The notes beneath the pieces were generated by a model that saw only the letters and a program-made list of their open reading frames with translations, was not told the DNA's origin and did not search any database. The position numbers were made by a program, and so were the translations under genes. Positions 7,459 through 13,959 of a DNA stretch of 37,671 bases are shown in pieces. Origin of the DNA: a virus. Positions within the stretch are counted from its first letter, which is position 1; each line of letters starts with the position of its first letter. The stretch is taken from positions 1-37,671 of IMG/VR virus record IMGVR_UViG_3300045579_000147; one strand, given 5' to 3'.

Positions 7459-10095
7459 TCAAAATGGGGCATCGTCATCGCTTCCGTGCTCGATTGAAGA
7501 TCCCGCTGCGCTCGGTGGCGCCTCGGGCACTATGTCGTCATCTGGCTGCGTTTGCGGCCAGTTCTTGGGCTTTTGAAAACCCCAGGCCCTCATGCCATTG
7601 ATTTGCCGCTTGACGCGCTCCCAGCCCTCTTGCTTGAACCAGGCTCGCACCTGGCTTTCCAACATGATGTTGCTCTTGGCTGCGTCTACACCCAAGGCCA
7701 GTGTTGTCTGGGCAAGCGTGACAAACTCCGTCAAATCATTGACCACTGCACCAATGCCTGTCGCAGTTGGTGTGCGGGTGAAGAGGTGCTGCATCTCACT
7801 GATGACCGAGGTTTCAATGACGCGGCTTTCCTGCATGGGCTTGTACAGACGCTCCTCATCTTCGGGTGTGGGAACATAACTCTCGCCACTCAGGTACACG
7901 CCCAGCGCCTCAGCAAACAACTGATCGCGGTTTCGAATCAGCCAGTCCAGCAAGATCCGGTGCCGCACAGGGATTGGCCACCACCTGCGATTGCCCGTGC
8001 GATCGCGCAGGTATGCATCCTCATTGGTGGTTCCGACCATGACGCATTGACGTGGGAAGGCTTCAACAGTTCGCCCGTAGCTTGGCCGATATCGGTCGAT
8101 CATCATGCTGATGAAGGCTTTGATGAGGTTGACCTCCGCCTTGCCAAGGTTGGCCAATTCAGCCAACTCATACAGCCACACACCCTGCACTTGCTCCTGG
8201 CCTTCTTTGCCGCGCGTCAAATCAAAATGCGCATCGCTGAAAAACTCGGAGCTCGCCAGTATCCGCGCCATCGTGCTCTTGCCAAGGCCTCCTGGCCCCT
8301 CAAGCACAGGGCAGTAATCGAATTTGCATCCCGGCTCCATCGCTCGGGCAACCATGCCCACCACCCAGAATCGACCGACCTGGCAGAGGTATTCGTACAC
8401 GCGCGGCGACAAGGTTGCAGGGGACTCGCCAATCACGTGGACGAGCCACTTATTCAGCCTCTCTTTACCGTCATGCTGCAAGCCTTGCAGGTACTCACGA
8501 ACCGGGTGAAATGGTCGCATCTGAGCGATCGTCTCAATGGCCTCAACCAGGGCGGCCCGAGGAATGCTCGGTAGACCGTAGGTTTGCGAGAGATACTGGC
8601 CCAACATCAAATCCGTTGAACCCTTGATCGGACCGGCTTTGCCATACATCCAGGGCCAATCCAGTCGGGCCTCAATGTTGTTGCTCAGTTCATTGAGCCC
8701 AAGCACGTTGCACAGCAATGGATCATTCTCAAGCGCCGTGATCACCAGCTTGCGCGATGTGATCCATCGGCTCTTGTTTGCGTCCCAATACCAGGACAGC
8801 CATTTGGGCACCTTGCGATTTCCGCATTGCACCCAGTCATCCTCGCCAGGGTCGCCTTCCTCAGTGTCAACGGGGCCATCGATTTTTTTTCCACCACCTG
8901 AGCCACCAGCCTCGACCGCAACAGCCTCTGCGGCCGGCAATGGTTGCGCCTGGCCGAAGAAAGCGATGATGCGATCAAAGTCCCAGCCATCGGTGTTAAT
9001 GGCATCGCCACAATCCCATCCATCAACCGCCTCGCCGGGCTTTGGAATCGGCAGCAGTTGAACCGTGCAGCCGTATTGATCTCTGAGCAGTGAGCCGATG
9101 CCCAGCATGGCCGACATGCCGGGTTGCTTGTTCTCGGGTAAGAATGGCTTGGCCTGTTGCAAGACTGAGCGAGCAAGGTCATCCTCGCATGCATCTTTTT
9201 CGGCTTTGGTCAAAGGCTCGCGTTTGCCATCGCAATCAGCCCACAACATGACAGAGCATCCGCGAATCGACTCAAAGTCGGATTTTTTCCAGGCCTTGCT
9301 GCCTCCTGGCCAGCTTGCTACCCGATATAGATCGGGCGCACCACCATCAAGAATGCCTTGCAATGCATCGGCTTTCTTTTCGCCCTCGACCATGATGACC
9401 GAACGACTGCCTGGCAATTGATGGCTGGGAAAATACAGCGGGCGAGGTTCGTCAAATTGACGCCAGTGCCACTTGCTCGCCCCATCGCGGCTGCTGCTGC
9501 ACCAGGTGCGTGGCAGGGTGTCTTTGCCGCCATCGCTCGTGCGAAACCGCACCACATAGCCATGAAGATCGTCTCCATGCCTGTATTCGGCCACATGCTC
9601 GATGTCGGTTTCAGCGCGAAACTGGTGTTTGAAATTGACGGTCGGTGCAAGTGCCGGCACAGGCCTTACGGTTTGCCATCCCTCATCGCTGGCCTGCTTC
9701 GGTTTTGAGGTGACAGGCTGCGGCGGCGGCAGGGGAAGCGCTTTATGCGCATCGTCACGCATTACGCCCGCAATGTCCTCCAGCCCATAGTCACGGGCCA
9801 ATTGAATGGCCGCCTTGCCCTGGTCAAGACCATGGATCGACGCATACAGGCTGATCAGATCCTTGCCTCGATCATCGGTTGCAAAGTCAGCCCAGTGACC
9901 ACGCTTTTTGCGATCGCCCGTGATGTTGATGGAGCAGCTGGTTCCATCACCACCACTGAGTCCTGCGCACACCCATTCGTGATTGCGCTTCTTGCCTCCA
10001 GGCAGCCACATTGGCACCAGGGATTCAGCCCTGTCAAGCAAGGCTTCATTGAGCGCATGAAAGTTGATGGGGGGCAGCCTATTGCGTTGCGTCAT
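7459..10095 (-). CDS. Primase-helicase, VapE-like
   Basis: 878 aa replication protein. The N-terminal part resembles phage primases: a C-x(10)-C region (VCAGLSGGDGTSC), then a TOPRIM-like VEGEKKADAL near residue 235 and an acidic MLWADCDGK. The C-terminal half is a VapE/superfamily-3-like helicase with Walker A GPGGLGKST (around residue 600), a Walker-B-like WLYELAEL, and VMVGTTNED plus NRRWWPIPV as sensor and arginine-finger regions. ATG 10095 is preferred over GTG 10122 because GGGAG lies 6 nt before it. It probably unwinds and primes the phage origin, which I cannot place. Confidence 0.88.
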   Translation of the reverse strand: MTQRNRLPPINFHALNEALLDRAESLVPMWLPGGKKRNHEWVCAGLSGGDGTSCSINITGDRKKRGHWADFATDDRGKDLISLYASIHGLDQGKAAIQLARDYGLEDIAGVMRDDAHKALPLPPPQPVTSKPKQASDEGWQTVRPVPALAPTVNFKHQFRAETDIEHVAEYRHGDDLHGYVVRFRTSDGGKDTLPRTWCSSSRDGASKWHWRQFDEPRPLYFPSHQLPGSRSVIMVEGEKKADALQGILDGGAPDLYRVASWPGGSKAWKKSDFESIRGCSVMLWADCDGKREPLTKAEKDACEDDLARSVLQQAKPFLPENKQPGMSAMLGIGSLLRDQYGCTVQLLPIPKPGEAVDGWDCGDAINTDGWDFDRIIAFFGQAQPLPAAEAVAVEAGGSGGGKKIDGPVDTEEGDPGEDDWVQCGNRKVPKWLSWYWDANKSRWITSRKLVITALENDPLLCNVLGLNELSNNIEARLDWPWMYGKAGPIKGSTDLMLGQYLSQTYGLPSIPRAALVEAIETIAQMRPFHPVREYLQGLQHDGKERLNKWLVHVIGESPATLSPRVYEYLCQVGRFWVVGMVARAMEPGCKFDYCPVLEGPGGLGKSTMARILASSEFFSDAHFDLTRGKEGQEQVQGVWLYELAELANLGKAEVNLIKAFISMMIDRYRPSYGRTVEAFPRQCVMVGTTNEDAYLRDRTGNRRWWPIPVRHRILLDWLIRNRDQLFAEALGVYLSGESYVPTPEDEERLYKPMQESRVIETSVISEMQHLFTRTPTATGIGAVVNDLTEFVTLAQTTLALGVDAAKSNIMLESQVRAWFKQEGWERVKRQINGMRAWGFQKPKNWPQTQPDDDIVPEAPPSAAGSSIEHGSDDDAPF

Positions 10096-10191
10096 AAGCT
10101 GCTCCCAAAATTTGGAGGACACTGGTCCAAGCCGGAGTCACCACCACCGGCGGCTTGAATGATGATTGCAAGTCGTCTCCTGGTTTTTCTT

Positions 10192-10518
10192 CTATCTGGC
10201 CCAGCCACACATGATCTGGCCCAGATCCACCCAACCCTCGCCCGAACTGGCGCCTAATACAGGCGAATCCACCACCGGCTCATACTCGGCCACAGGCTTG
10301 TTGCAGTAATCCACGTTTCGGGTGCGCACCTGACGCAGTTGACCGGCCCGAGTCATGTTCTTGACCGTTTGAGACGCCGCATCAACCCCCACGCATGCGC
10401 GGTGCGCAATCTCGCGCATCGTCGGTCTGGGGGCGAAAGGATCGGCCAACACGGTCGGCGGCACAAGCTCTATGGCCGCGCCAAAAATTGCATTGCGAAT
10501 TTCGCCTGAAGGACGCAT
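10192..10518 (-). CDS. Winged-helix DNA-binding protein in replication operon
   Basis: 108 aa from ATG 10518 (TGATG overlap with the upstream stop, AAGGAGGG just before). Residues ~30-65 form a helix-turn-helix (TMREIAHRACVGVDAASQTVKNM) followed by a wing-like RAGQLRQVRTRNVDY. The C-terminal third is loop-rich. Its place between a CII-like gene and the primase-helicase is where lambda has O, so an origin-binding or helicase-loading role is possible but unproven. Confidence 0.72.
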   Translation of the reverse strand: MRPSGEIRNAIFGAAIELVPPTVLADPFAPRPTMREIAHRACVGVDAASQTVKNMTRAGQLRQVRTRNVDYCNKPVAEYEPVVDSPVLGASSGEGWVDLGQIMCGWAR

Positions 10519-10991
10519 CAATCAGCCCTCCTTTCATGCGGCGGTTTTCCCGCCTGGTTGCGATCGCGCATAGCCTTGAGCAAGGCATGCACCGCCGAAA
10601 ACAATTCAGCCGCTTCGCGCTCAATGCGATCAACTTCGTTGTCACTGACAGCGCCATCGGCCATACCTTCGGCGGCGGCGGCCAACAGATCTGAGAACTC
10701 TTTGGCGGTGCTAGACAGCATTGCCAGGCATTCATCCGATTGATCGGCCATCACGGGCAAGGCCACAAGCATTTGCCCTGCCTCGACCGCCCAGGCCTGC
10801 AGGATTCGCAAGTCGCCAGAAAAGGCGGTGATCTTCACGGCATCCAGCAGGCCCAGCTTGGCCGTGCCAGTTGCAGCGACCTCATGGCTGAGCGTCGTAG
10901 GCGATTTATTGAGGCGAGGCGCCAAGGAAACAGAGCCCCCGGGGTAGTCATGCACCACGTGGTACGCGGCATCCAAAATGGTTCTACTCAT
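10518..10991 (-). CDS. CII-like regulator (Phage_CP76 type)
   Basis: 157 aa from ATG 10991, with GGAGG 7 nt upstream. The N-terminus ILDAAYHVVHDYPGGSVSLAPRL followed by NKSPTTLSHEV is the hallmark of the CP76/186-type CII family, followed by a helical C-terminal half (VDRIEREAAELFSAVHALLKAM). In P2-like 186 this protein activates repressor transcription to establish lysogeny. Here it heads the leftward replication operon, downstream of the Cro-like gene and separated from it by two oppositely oriented small genes. Confidence 0.8.
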   Translation of the reverse strand: MSRTILDAAYHVVHDYPGGSVSLAPRLNKSPTTLSHEVAATGTAKLGLLDAVKITAFSGDLRILQAWAVEAGQMLVALPVMADQSDECLAMLSSTAKEFSDLLAAAAEGMADGAVSDNEVDRIEREAAELFSAVHALLKAMRDRNQAGKPPHERRAD

Positions 10992-11162
10992 GGCACTGCC
11001 TCCAGGCTGTTGTGATGGACGATCTGAGTGGTGCACCGGACACTGGATCTATGCGATTGACGCCACATTTCCACTTGGCTGCGTGCCCTGCACCACAGAA
11101 GGTGAGCGCCCCTCATGGCTACACTGGAAGTCCCCACAACCAGATTCGCCATGGAGGCGCTC

Positions 11163-11414
11163 ATGAAATCAACAGAAGAGACACCGGTTTTCCCAGTCAC
11201 ACAATTGGTTGTTGGGCCGGTGCCGCGATTGGGCTTCATCGTGATGCGCCCCGACTTTTTGTCGAACATGCTGCAATCAACCGAGCAAGCTCAGACGGGG
11301 AGGACTTATGCGTTGACGCCGGTCCAAGCTCGCTCTTTGGTAGAGCAAATACAAAAGGCACTTGCACAGCTAGAAAGCGCCTCTCACTCAGGAGGCCCAG
11401 GTCAGCGCCACTGA
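11163..11414 (+). CDS. Small BssS-like hypothetical protein
   Basis: 83 aa. ATG 11163 has GGAGG 5 nt upstream, and an in-frame ATG at 11115 has none. The C-terminal half, RTYALTPVQARSLVEQIQKAL, resembles the small BssS-type family (ATP-dependent helicase-neighbour/biofilm regulator proteins) in which Y-x-L-T-x-x-Q-A-x-x-L precedes a helix. It lies on the plus strand between the minus-strand cro-like and cII-like genes, so its mRNA is antisense to the lytic leftward transcript. That suggests lysogenic or moron-type expression. Confidence 0.62.
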   Translation: MKSTEETPVFPVTQLVVGPVPRLGFIVMRPDFLSNMLQSTEQAQTGRTYALTPVQARSLVEQIQKALAQLESASHSGGPGQRH

Positions 11415-11454
11415 CAAAAAAGATTGGAGAGGTTGTGCTTGCACCCATCTCACG

Positions 11455-11480
11455 CCTCCTGACTGCTGGTTTGCTGATTG
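11455..11480 (-). repeat. Direct repeat copy A of cro-like gene 3' end with Shine-Dalgarno
   Basis: Matches 11821-11846 at 24 of 26 positions, followed in both copies by GGTTGC after a short indel. Read on the minus strand it encodes NQQTSSQEA and a stop, a relict of the Cro-like C-terminus (DQQTSSQEE), and keeps the AGGAGG sequence followed 6 nt later by ATG. Confidence 0.75.
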
Positions 11481-11540
11481 GTGGGGTTGCCCATCGCCTT
11501 AAACTGCAAGTTCCTCAACATGCCAGCGAAAGGCAACCCC

Positions 11541-11810
11541 ATGAACATGGAAGAAGTACGTTCAGAATTAGATGGCTTGTTTGTCATGCAAGCAGCCCTG
11601 ACGACTTTGGTTTGTGCGCTCATTCGTTCACACCCCGACGAAGCGAACTTTCAGCTTTCGGCCGTCGAAACATTGGAAGTACTTTTGTCAGGGCCCGTTG
11701 GAAAAACACTCTCATCAAAGCAAAAGGACCAAGTGCGCGATGCCGTGGAGACTTTGCGTTCACTTCATCCGCGAAAGCCCTCAGTGCCGATAGAAAGTCA
11801 TCGCTTCTAG
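11541..11810 (+). CDS. Small hypothetical protein in plus-strand cassette
   Basis: 89 aa from ATG 11541 (AAAGG 7 nt upstream). It is predicted helical throughout: EEVRSELDGLF, ALTTLVCALIRSH, then a segment VETLEVLLSG and KDQVRDAVETLRSL. No known family recognised. The gene is antisense to the leftward lytic operon and convergent with the Cro-like gene, whose stop codon it overlaps by 4 nt. It lies exactly between the two copies of the 26-bp repeat. A minus-strand ORF over the same bases also has a good Shine-Dalgarno, so assignment is not certain. Confidence 0.55.
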   Translation: MNMEEVRSELDGLFVMQAALTTLVCALIRSHPDEANFQLSAVETLEVLLSGPVGKTLSSKQKDQVRDAVETLRSLHPRKPSVPIESHRF

Positions 11811-12061
11811 ACATTGGTCTCCTCCTGGCTGCTGGTTTGCTGATCGCTTGGTTGCGCGATCACGGGGCCATAAACGTCATCAAAGGTGAGCGTGACGCCC
11901 AGGGTGGCCGCGTAGGTGATGAGGCGCCGTGCGACATCGGGTGGGACGGTTTGGCCCTTGATCTCGTAATGGCCCACATTGCCTTGCGTGCAACCAATGG
12001 CCTCGGCCAGGGCGGCTTGCGTCAACCCGAGACGGGTTCTGATGGATTTGATGGCGTTCAT
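11807..12061 (-). CDS. Cro-like repressor (helix-turn-helix)
   Basis: 84 aa starting MNAIKSIRTRLGL. The whole N-terminal half is a HTH (TQAALAEAIGCTQGNVGHYE) followed by QTVPPDVARRLITYAATLG, as in Cro/YdaS-type proteins. ATG 12061 is chosen; the longer in-frame start at 12121 would read through the operator. A minus-strand promoter (TTGCAA, 18 nt, TATATT) places transcription start near 12082, inside operator O1. As the first gene of the leftward lytic operon, opposite a CI-like gene, it is best read as Cro; its C-terminus carries the repeat also found at 11455. Confidence 0.8.
   Translation of the reverse strand: MNAIKSIRTRLGLTQAALAEAIGCTQGNVGHYEIKGQTVPPDVARRLITYAATLGVTLTFDDVYGPVIAQPSDQQTSSQEETNV
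11821..11846 (-). repeat. Direct repeat copy B (within cro-like 3' end)
   Basis: Partner of 11455-11480, 366 bp away. It encodes the Cro-like C-terminal DQQTSSQEE and includes an AGGAGG 6 nt before an ATG at 11814. Confidence 0.75.
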
Positions 12062-12069
12062 TTTTGCAT

Positions 12070-12092
12070 TATTCCTAGTGGCACTAGGAATA
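12070..12092. promoter_or_regulatory. Operator O1
   Basis: A 10-bp perfect inverted repeat (TATTCCTAGT and its complement) around a GGC centre at 12081. It covers the predicted start point of the Cro-like transcript. The core CTAGTGGCACTAG matches the other four operators of the consensus CTAGCGGCGCTAG. Confidence 0.75.
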
Positions 12093-12118
12093 TACATCAA
12101 TATCGGCGCTAGTTGCAA
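12089..12118 (-). promoter_or_regulatory. Leftward (lytic) promoter
   Basis: TTGCAA (12118-12113), 18-nt spacer, TATATT (12094-12089). The -35 hexamer is its own reverse complement and appears to be shared with the rightward promoter. Operators O1 and O2 overlap the start region and spacer. Confidence 0.55.
12100..12112. promoter_or_regulatory. Operator O2
   Basis: Sequence TATCGGCGCTAG around a GGC centre at 12106, 25 bp from the centres of both O1 and O3. One half-site is degenerate. It lies in the spacer of the leftward promoter. Confidence 0.6.
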
Positions 12119-12140
12119 CAATTATTAGCGGCGCTAACGT
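12113..12140 (+). promoter_or_regulatory. Rightward (repressor) promoter, possibly leaderless transcript
   Basis: TTGCAA (12113-12118), 16-nt spacer, TAACGT (12135-12140). The predicted start is at or near base 12147, which is the A of the repressor ATG, so the mRNA may have almost no leader. O3 fills the spacer. Confidence 0.4.
12125..12137. promoter_or_regulatory. Operator O3
   Basis: TTAGC, GGC centre (12131), GCTAA: perfect 5-bp arms. It overlaps the spacer and -10 of the repressor promoter, suitable for autoregulation. Confidence 0.65.
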
Positions 12141-12146
12141 AAGGCA

Positions 12147-12566
12147 ATGAATGACATCACATCAAGGCGAGGAAAGGTGACGGATGAGCACCGGGAAGAA
12201 GCAAGGCTTTTGAAGGAGATCTGGGATAGAACCTATCTTGACAGAAGGCAACGGGGACTTCATACGCAGGCAGCATTCGGCGCTGAATTTGATATTGGCG
12301 GGCAAGCTGTTGTTGGATTTTTTTTGAATGGTCATACCGCATTGAGCTTGAAAGCTGCCCGAGGTTTTGCCAAAGGCCTGGGCTGTCGCATTGCCGACTT
12401 CAGCCCCCGACTGGCCGCCATGGAATCGAGTTGGCCCTTCGAGCTGGTGGATCGGGAGCGCTATGAGGCCTTGCCGCCCGCATTGCGCTACAAAGCCCAG
12501 GTGCGCATGCAAGACGAGGTGGAGGCGCTGGAAGAGGCGCTTAAAGCAAACGGCACCATCAGCTGA
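12147..12566 (+). CDS. CI-like repressor without peptidase domain
   Basis: 139 aa. Residues ~35-85 match the N-terminal HTH of LexA/CI-type phage repressors: a RGLHTQAAFGAEFDIGGQ helix pair, VVGFFLNGHTALSLKAARGF, then GLGCRIADFSPRLA, the usual end of that domain. The C-terminus (FELVDRERYEALPPAL and a charged helix VRMQDEVEALEEAL) replaces the S24 autoprotease of typical CI. AAGG precedes ATG by only 2 nt. Divergent from Cro and preceded by O1-O3. Without self-cleavage, induction must use an antirepressor, a host factor or loss of oligomerisation; no antirepressor is obvious here. Confidence 0.78.
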   Translation: MNDITSRRGKVTDEHREEARLLKEIWDRTYLDRRQRGLHTQAAFGAEFDIGGQAVVGFFLNGHTALSLKAARGFAKGLGCRIADFSPRLAAMESSWPFELVDRERYEALPPALRYKAQVRMQDEVEALEEALKANGTIS

Positions 12567-12591
12567 AATTGCCTTTCAAGTTGTATCTTGC

Positions 12592-12849
12592 ATGGCACAA
12601 CCCACGCGCAAAATGACCATCATCTATCAACTGCATGCCCCTCACGATGCCGATGACAGCACACCCACCACCTATGACAGTCCTATACCGGTACAGCAAG
12701 GCGATGTGGTCTTTGTGGCAAATGAAATGTGGCATCGGGTGGATTGGGTCCGAATGCTGCCGTCAGGGCGTCTGCAACTGACAGTGGCTCAATCGGCATG
12801 TTCCCCGGCCGATGCCCTCCTGCAACTACCGACAGAACCACCACCTTGA
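12592..12849 (+). CDS. Small hypothetical protein after repressor
   Basis: 85 aa, short gap after the repressor stop. The central VQQGDVVFVANEMWHRVDWV and PSGRLQLTVAQSA suggest a small beta-rich protein of the kind found in phage accessory regions; no family named. There is no clear Shine-Dalgarno before ATG 12592 or the internal ATG 12612. Its last 167 bases are antisense to a minus-strand ORF that has a better ribosome binding site, so one of the two calls may be wrong. Confidence 0.45.
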   Translation: MAQPTRKMTIIYQLHAPHDADDSTPTTYDSPIPVQQGDVVFVANEMWHRVDWVRMLPSGRLQLTVAQSACSPADALLQLPTEPPP

Positions 12850-13060
12850 CGGCAAATTGATACCAGTCGTCTGCGCCCCACGCATAGGCGGGATCATCCG
12901 CTGTCCAGGGGCGACCCCATAGATTCACCAAAGTGGCGCAGCCAGCATGTCCCTGGCGCCCTAATACAAACATGGCAGCGCCCAATTGCGCTCGCCAACT
13001 GAATGACATCTTGAACGGCCCAGTCATCGCGCCTACAGGCGGCAGGTTCATTTTTTCCAT
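12683..13060 (-). CDS. Hypothetical minus-strand protein divergent from the rightward operon
   Basis: 125 aa. AAGGA lies 6 nt before ATG 13060. The sequence looks protein-like (RAQLGAAMFVLGRQGHAGC, then WGRPWTADDPAYAWGADDWY, FAVKVVVLSVVAGG) and fills the otherwise empty stretch 12850-13060. Its 3' third overlaps the plus-strand ORF ending at 12849. Its upstream region contains the second operator pair, which would then control divergent genes. No family recognised. Confidence 0.45.
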   Translation of the reverse strand: MEKMNLPPVGAMTGPFKMSFSWRAQLGAAMFVLGRQGHAGCATLVNLWGRPWTADDPAYAWGADDWYQFAVKVVVLSVVAGGHRPGNMPIEPLSVADALTAAFGPNPPDATFHLPQRPHRLAVPV

Positions 13061-13071
13061 GGTTTTTCCTT

Positions 13072-13098
13072 GCCCGGACCATCCGGGGCTTTTATTTT
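13072..13098 (+). terminator. Terminator of the repressor transcript
   Basis: Plus-strand stem GCCCGGA/TCCGGG with CCA loop and one bulge, followed by TTTTATTTT. It separates the repressor transcript from the second rightward operon. Confidence 0.7.
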
Positions 13099-13106
13099 GC
13101 CTTATT

Positions 13107-13146
13107 CCTAGCGCCCCTATTTACTTTAATTAATATCGGCGCTAGG
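13107..13146. promoter_or_regulatory. Operator pair O4/O5 with promoter of the rightward operon
   Basis: O4 (centre 13114, read on the minus strand ATAGGGGCGCTAGG) and O5 (centre 13139, TATCGGCGCTAGG) share the O1-O3 consensus and are again exactly 25 bp apart, in opposite orientation. A weak promoter, TTATTC (13102) with TTTAAT (13125) at 17-nt spacing, lies between and across them. This implies that the switch proteins also control the rightward operon starting at 13190. Confidence 0.6.
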
Positions 13147-13189
13147 ATTCACCCATGCCGTCACTTCAAGGCGGTCCATGGAGCGAACC

Positions 13190-13330
13190 ATGCAGACATC
13201 TGCACACGCGCAAACGATCGACCCCCGCAGCCTGGTGGTTGAACCTCAAAACACCCTGGCGGACTATGCGCTGGCCGCTGTGATCGCCGTGGGCCTGGCC
13301 GCCCTGCTGGTGGCCTGGTGGTCATCATGA
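13190..13330 (+). CDS. Small single-pass membrane protein
   Basis: 46 aa from ATG 13190 with GGAG 6 nt upstream. The N-terminal half is polar and the C-terminal half is one hydrophobic helix (ALAAVIAVGLAALLVAWW) ending WSS. First gene of the rightward operon; its stop overlaps the next ATG (ATGA). No family recognised. Confidence 0.65.
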   Translation: MQTSAHAQTIDPRSLVVEPQNTLADYALAAVIAVGLAALLVAWWSS

Positions 13331-13440
13331 GCGGGCATGGCTTTGCGGCCAATTGGCCGTTTCCTGCGCATCCCCTGCCGCCCTACCGCGAGCCTCGCGG
13401 GCGCCGCTACCCCTCTGACGCCGAGGAGGCCCCGCTATGA
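13327..13440 (+). CDS. Small proline/arginine-rich protein
   Basis: 37 aa, MSGHGFAANWPFPAHPLPP then YREPRGRRYPSDAEEAPL. ATGA overlaps at both ends support translation as part of a coupled series. No function can be inferred. Confidence 0.5.
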   Translation: MSGHGFAANWPFPAHPLPPYREPRGRRYPSDAEEAPL

Positions 13441-13465
13441 ACGATTGGAGCTGCTGCAACCCAGT
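13434..13465 (+). repeat. Gene-junction repeat copy 1 (encodes MNDWSCCNPV)
   Basis: Matches 13928-13959 at 29 of 32 positions, including the ATGA stop/start overlap. All differences, including the next codon base, are synonymous, so both copies encode MNDWSCCNPV. Confidence 0.8.
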
Positions 13466-13934
13466 CCCGCTTACTGACGGCGTGAAACGCTGGGAGCTGA
13501 CCCGCGATCAGCTGGACAAGCTGGTGCTTGAGCATTGCATGCCCGGCCCTGGCAATGGGCTTATTGCCCTCTGGTATCGCCCGCCTTATGAGCGGCATGA
13601 GAGGTTGTTTTATGTGCCCGAGGCCGAGCTCATTCGCGCAAGCTCAGCCGCCACACAGGCATCCGTCAGCGGCGACAAAACAGCCAGCACGGCCACTACA
13701 TCGGCTGGCGTGGCACCGGGCAGCAATGAGTCAGTGATGGCCCGTGCGGTCAATAAACGCTCATACACCAGAAGGGCTGCGCGGCCTTCCTCGGTGCGGC
13801 CCATGCGGTCAACGATGCGCAGGCGCGCATCAAACGGATCGGTGTTGCTCATTGTGCTCATGCTTTCCCTTTTGTCGGCCAAATCTGTCGGATCAGCAAA
13901 TCGTACCTTGGCAATGAAGGGTGGTGTGCTATGA
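13437..13934 (+). CDS. Hypothetical protein, MNDWSCCNPV N-terminus (copy 1)
   Basis: 165 aa as read. The first ~70 residues look genuine (LTRDQLDKLVLEHCMPG, IALWYRPPYERHERLFY, VPEAELIRAS). The remaining ~95 residues are Ser/Arg/Ala-rich and lie antisense to a convincing minus-strand ORF (13610-13861), so the 3' part may be a read-on into an inserted cassette. Start and stop are both ATGA overlaps. Function unknown. Confidence 0.5.
   Translation: MNDWSCCNPVPLTDGVKRWELTRDQLDKLVLEHCMPGPGNGLIALWYRPPYERHERLFYVPEAELIRASSAATQASVSGDKTASTATTSAGVAPGSNESVMARAVNKRSYTRRAARPSSVRPMRSTMRRRASNGSVLLIVLMLSLLSAKSVGSANRTLAMKGGVL
13610..13861 (-). CDS. Minus-strand small gene inside the rightward operon
   Basis: 83 aa. 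AGGGA lies 5 nt before ATG 13861. The sequence is protein-like: DPFDARLRIVDRMGRTEEGR, AALLVYERLLTARAITDSLL, PADVVAVLAVLSPLTDACV. It is opposite in direction to every neighbour and is bracketed by the two MNDWSCCNPV repeats. I do not recognise the family; predicted all-helical. A regulator or toxin/moron-type gene is possible. Confidence 0.55.
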   Translation of the reverse strand: MSTMSNTDPFDARLRIVDRMGRTEEGRAALLVYERLLTARAITDSLLPGATPADVVAVLAVLSPLTDACVAAELARMSSASGT

Positions 13935-13959
13935 ACGATTGGAGTTGCTGTAACCCCGT
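13928..13959 (+). repeat. Gene-junction repeat copy 2 (encodes MNDWSCCNPV)
   Basis: Second copy, 494 bp from the first. Confidence 0.8.

Noticed and set aside
11236-11448. Minus-strand 70-aa ORF after repeat copy A, also with AGGAGG upstream
   Set aside because: The translation is low-complexity and antisense to the better 11163-11414 gene; the ribosome site is inherited from the repeat.
11620-11814. Minus-strand 64-aa ORF with AGGAGG 6 nt before its ATG
   Set aside because: The Shine-Dalgarno is also codons of the cro C-terminus, and the protein (ALRAFADEVNAKSPRHRALG...) is less convincing than the plus-strand ORF over the same bases. Kept as a possible alternative only.
11012-12112. 366-aa plus-strand ORF across the switch region
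   Set aside because: It runs antisense through cro and the operators and reads as shadow sequence with no domain.
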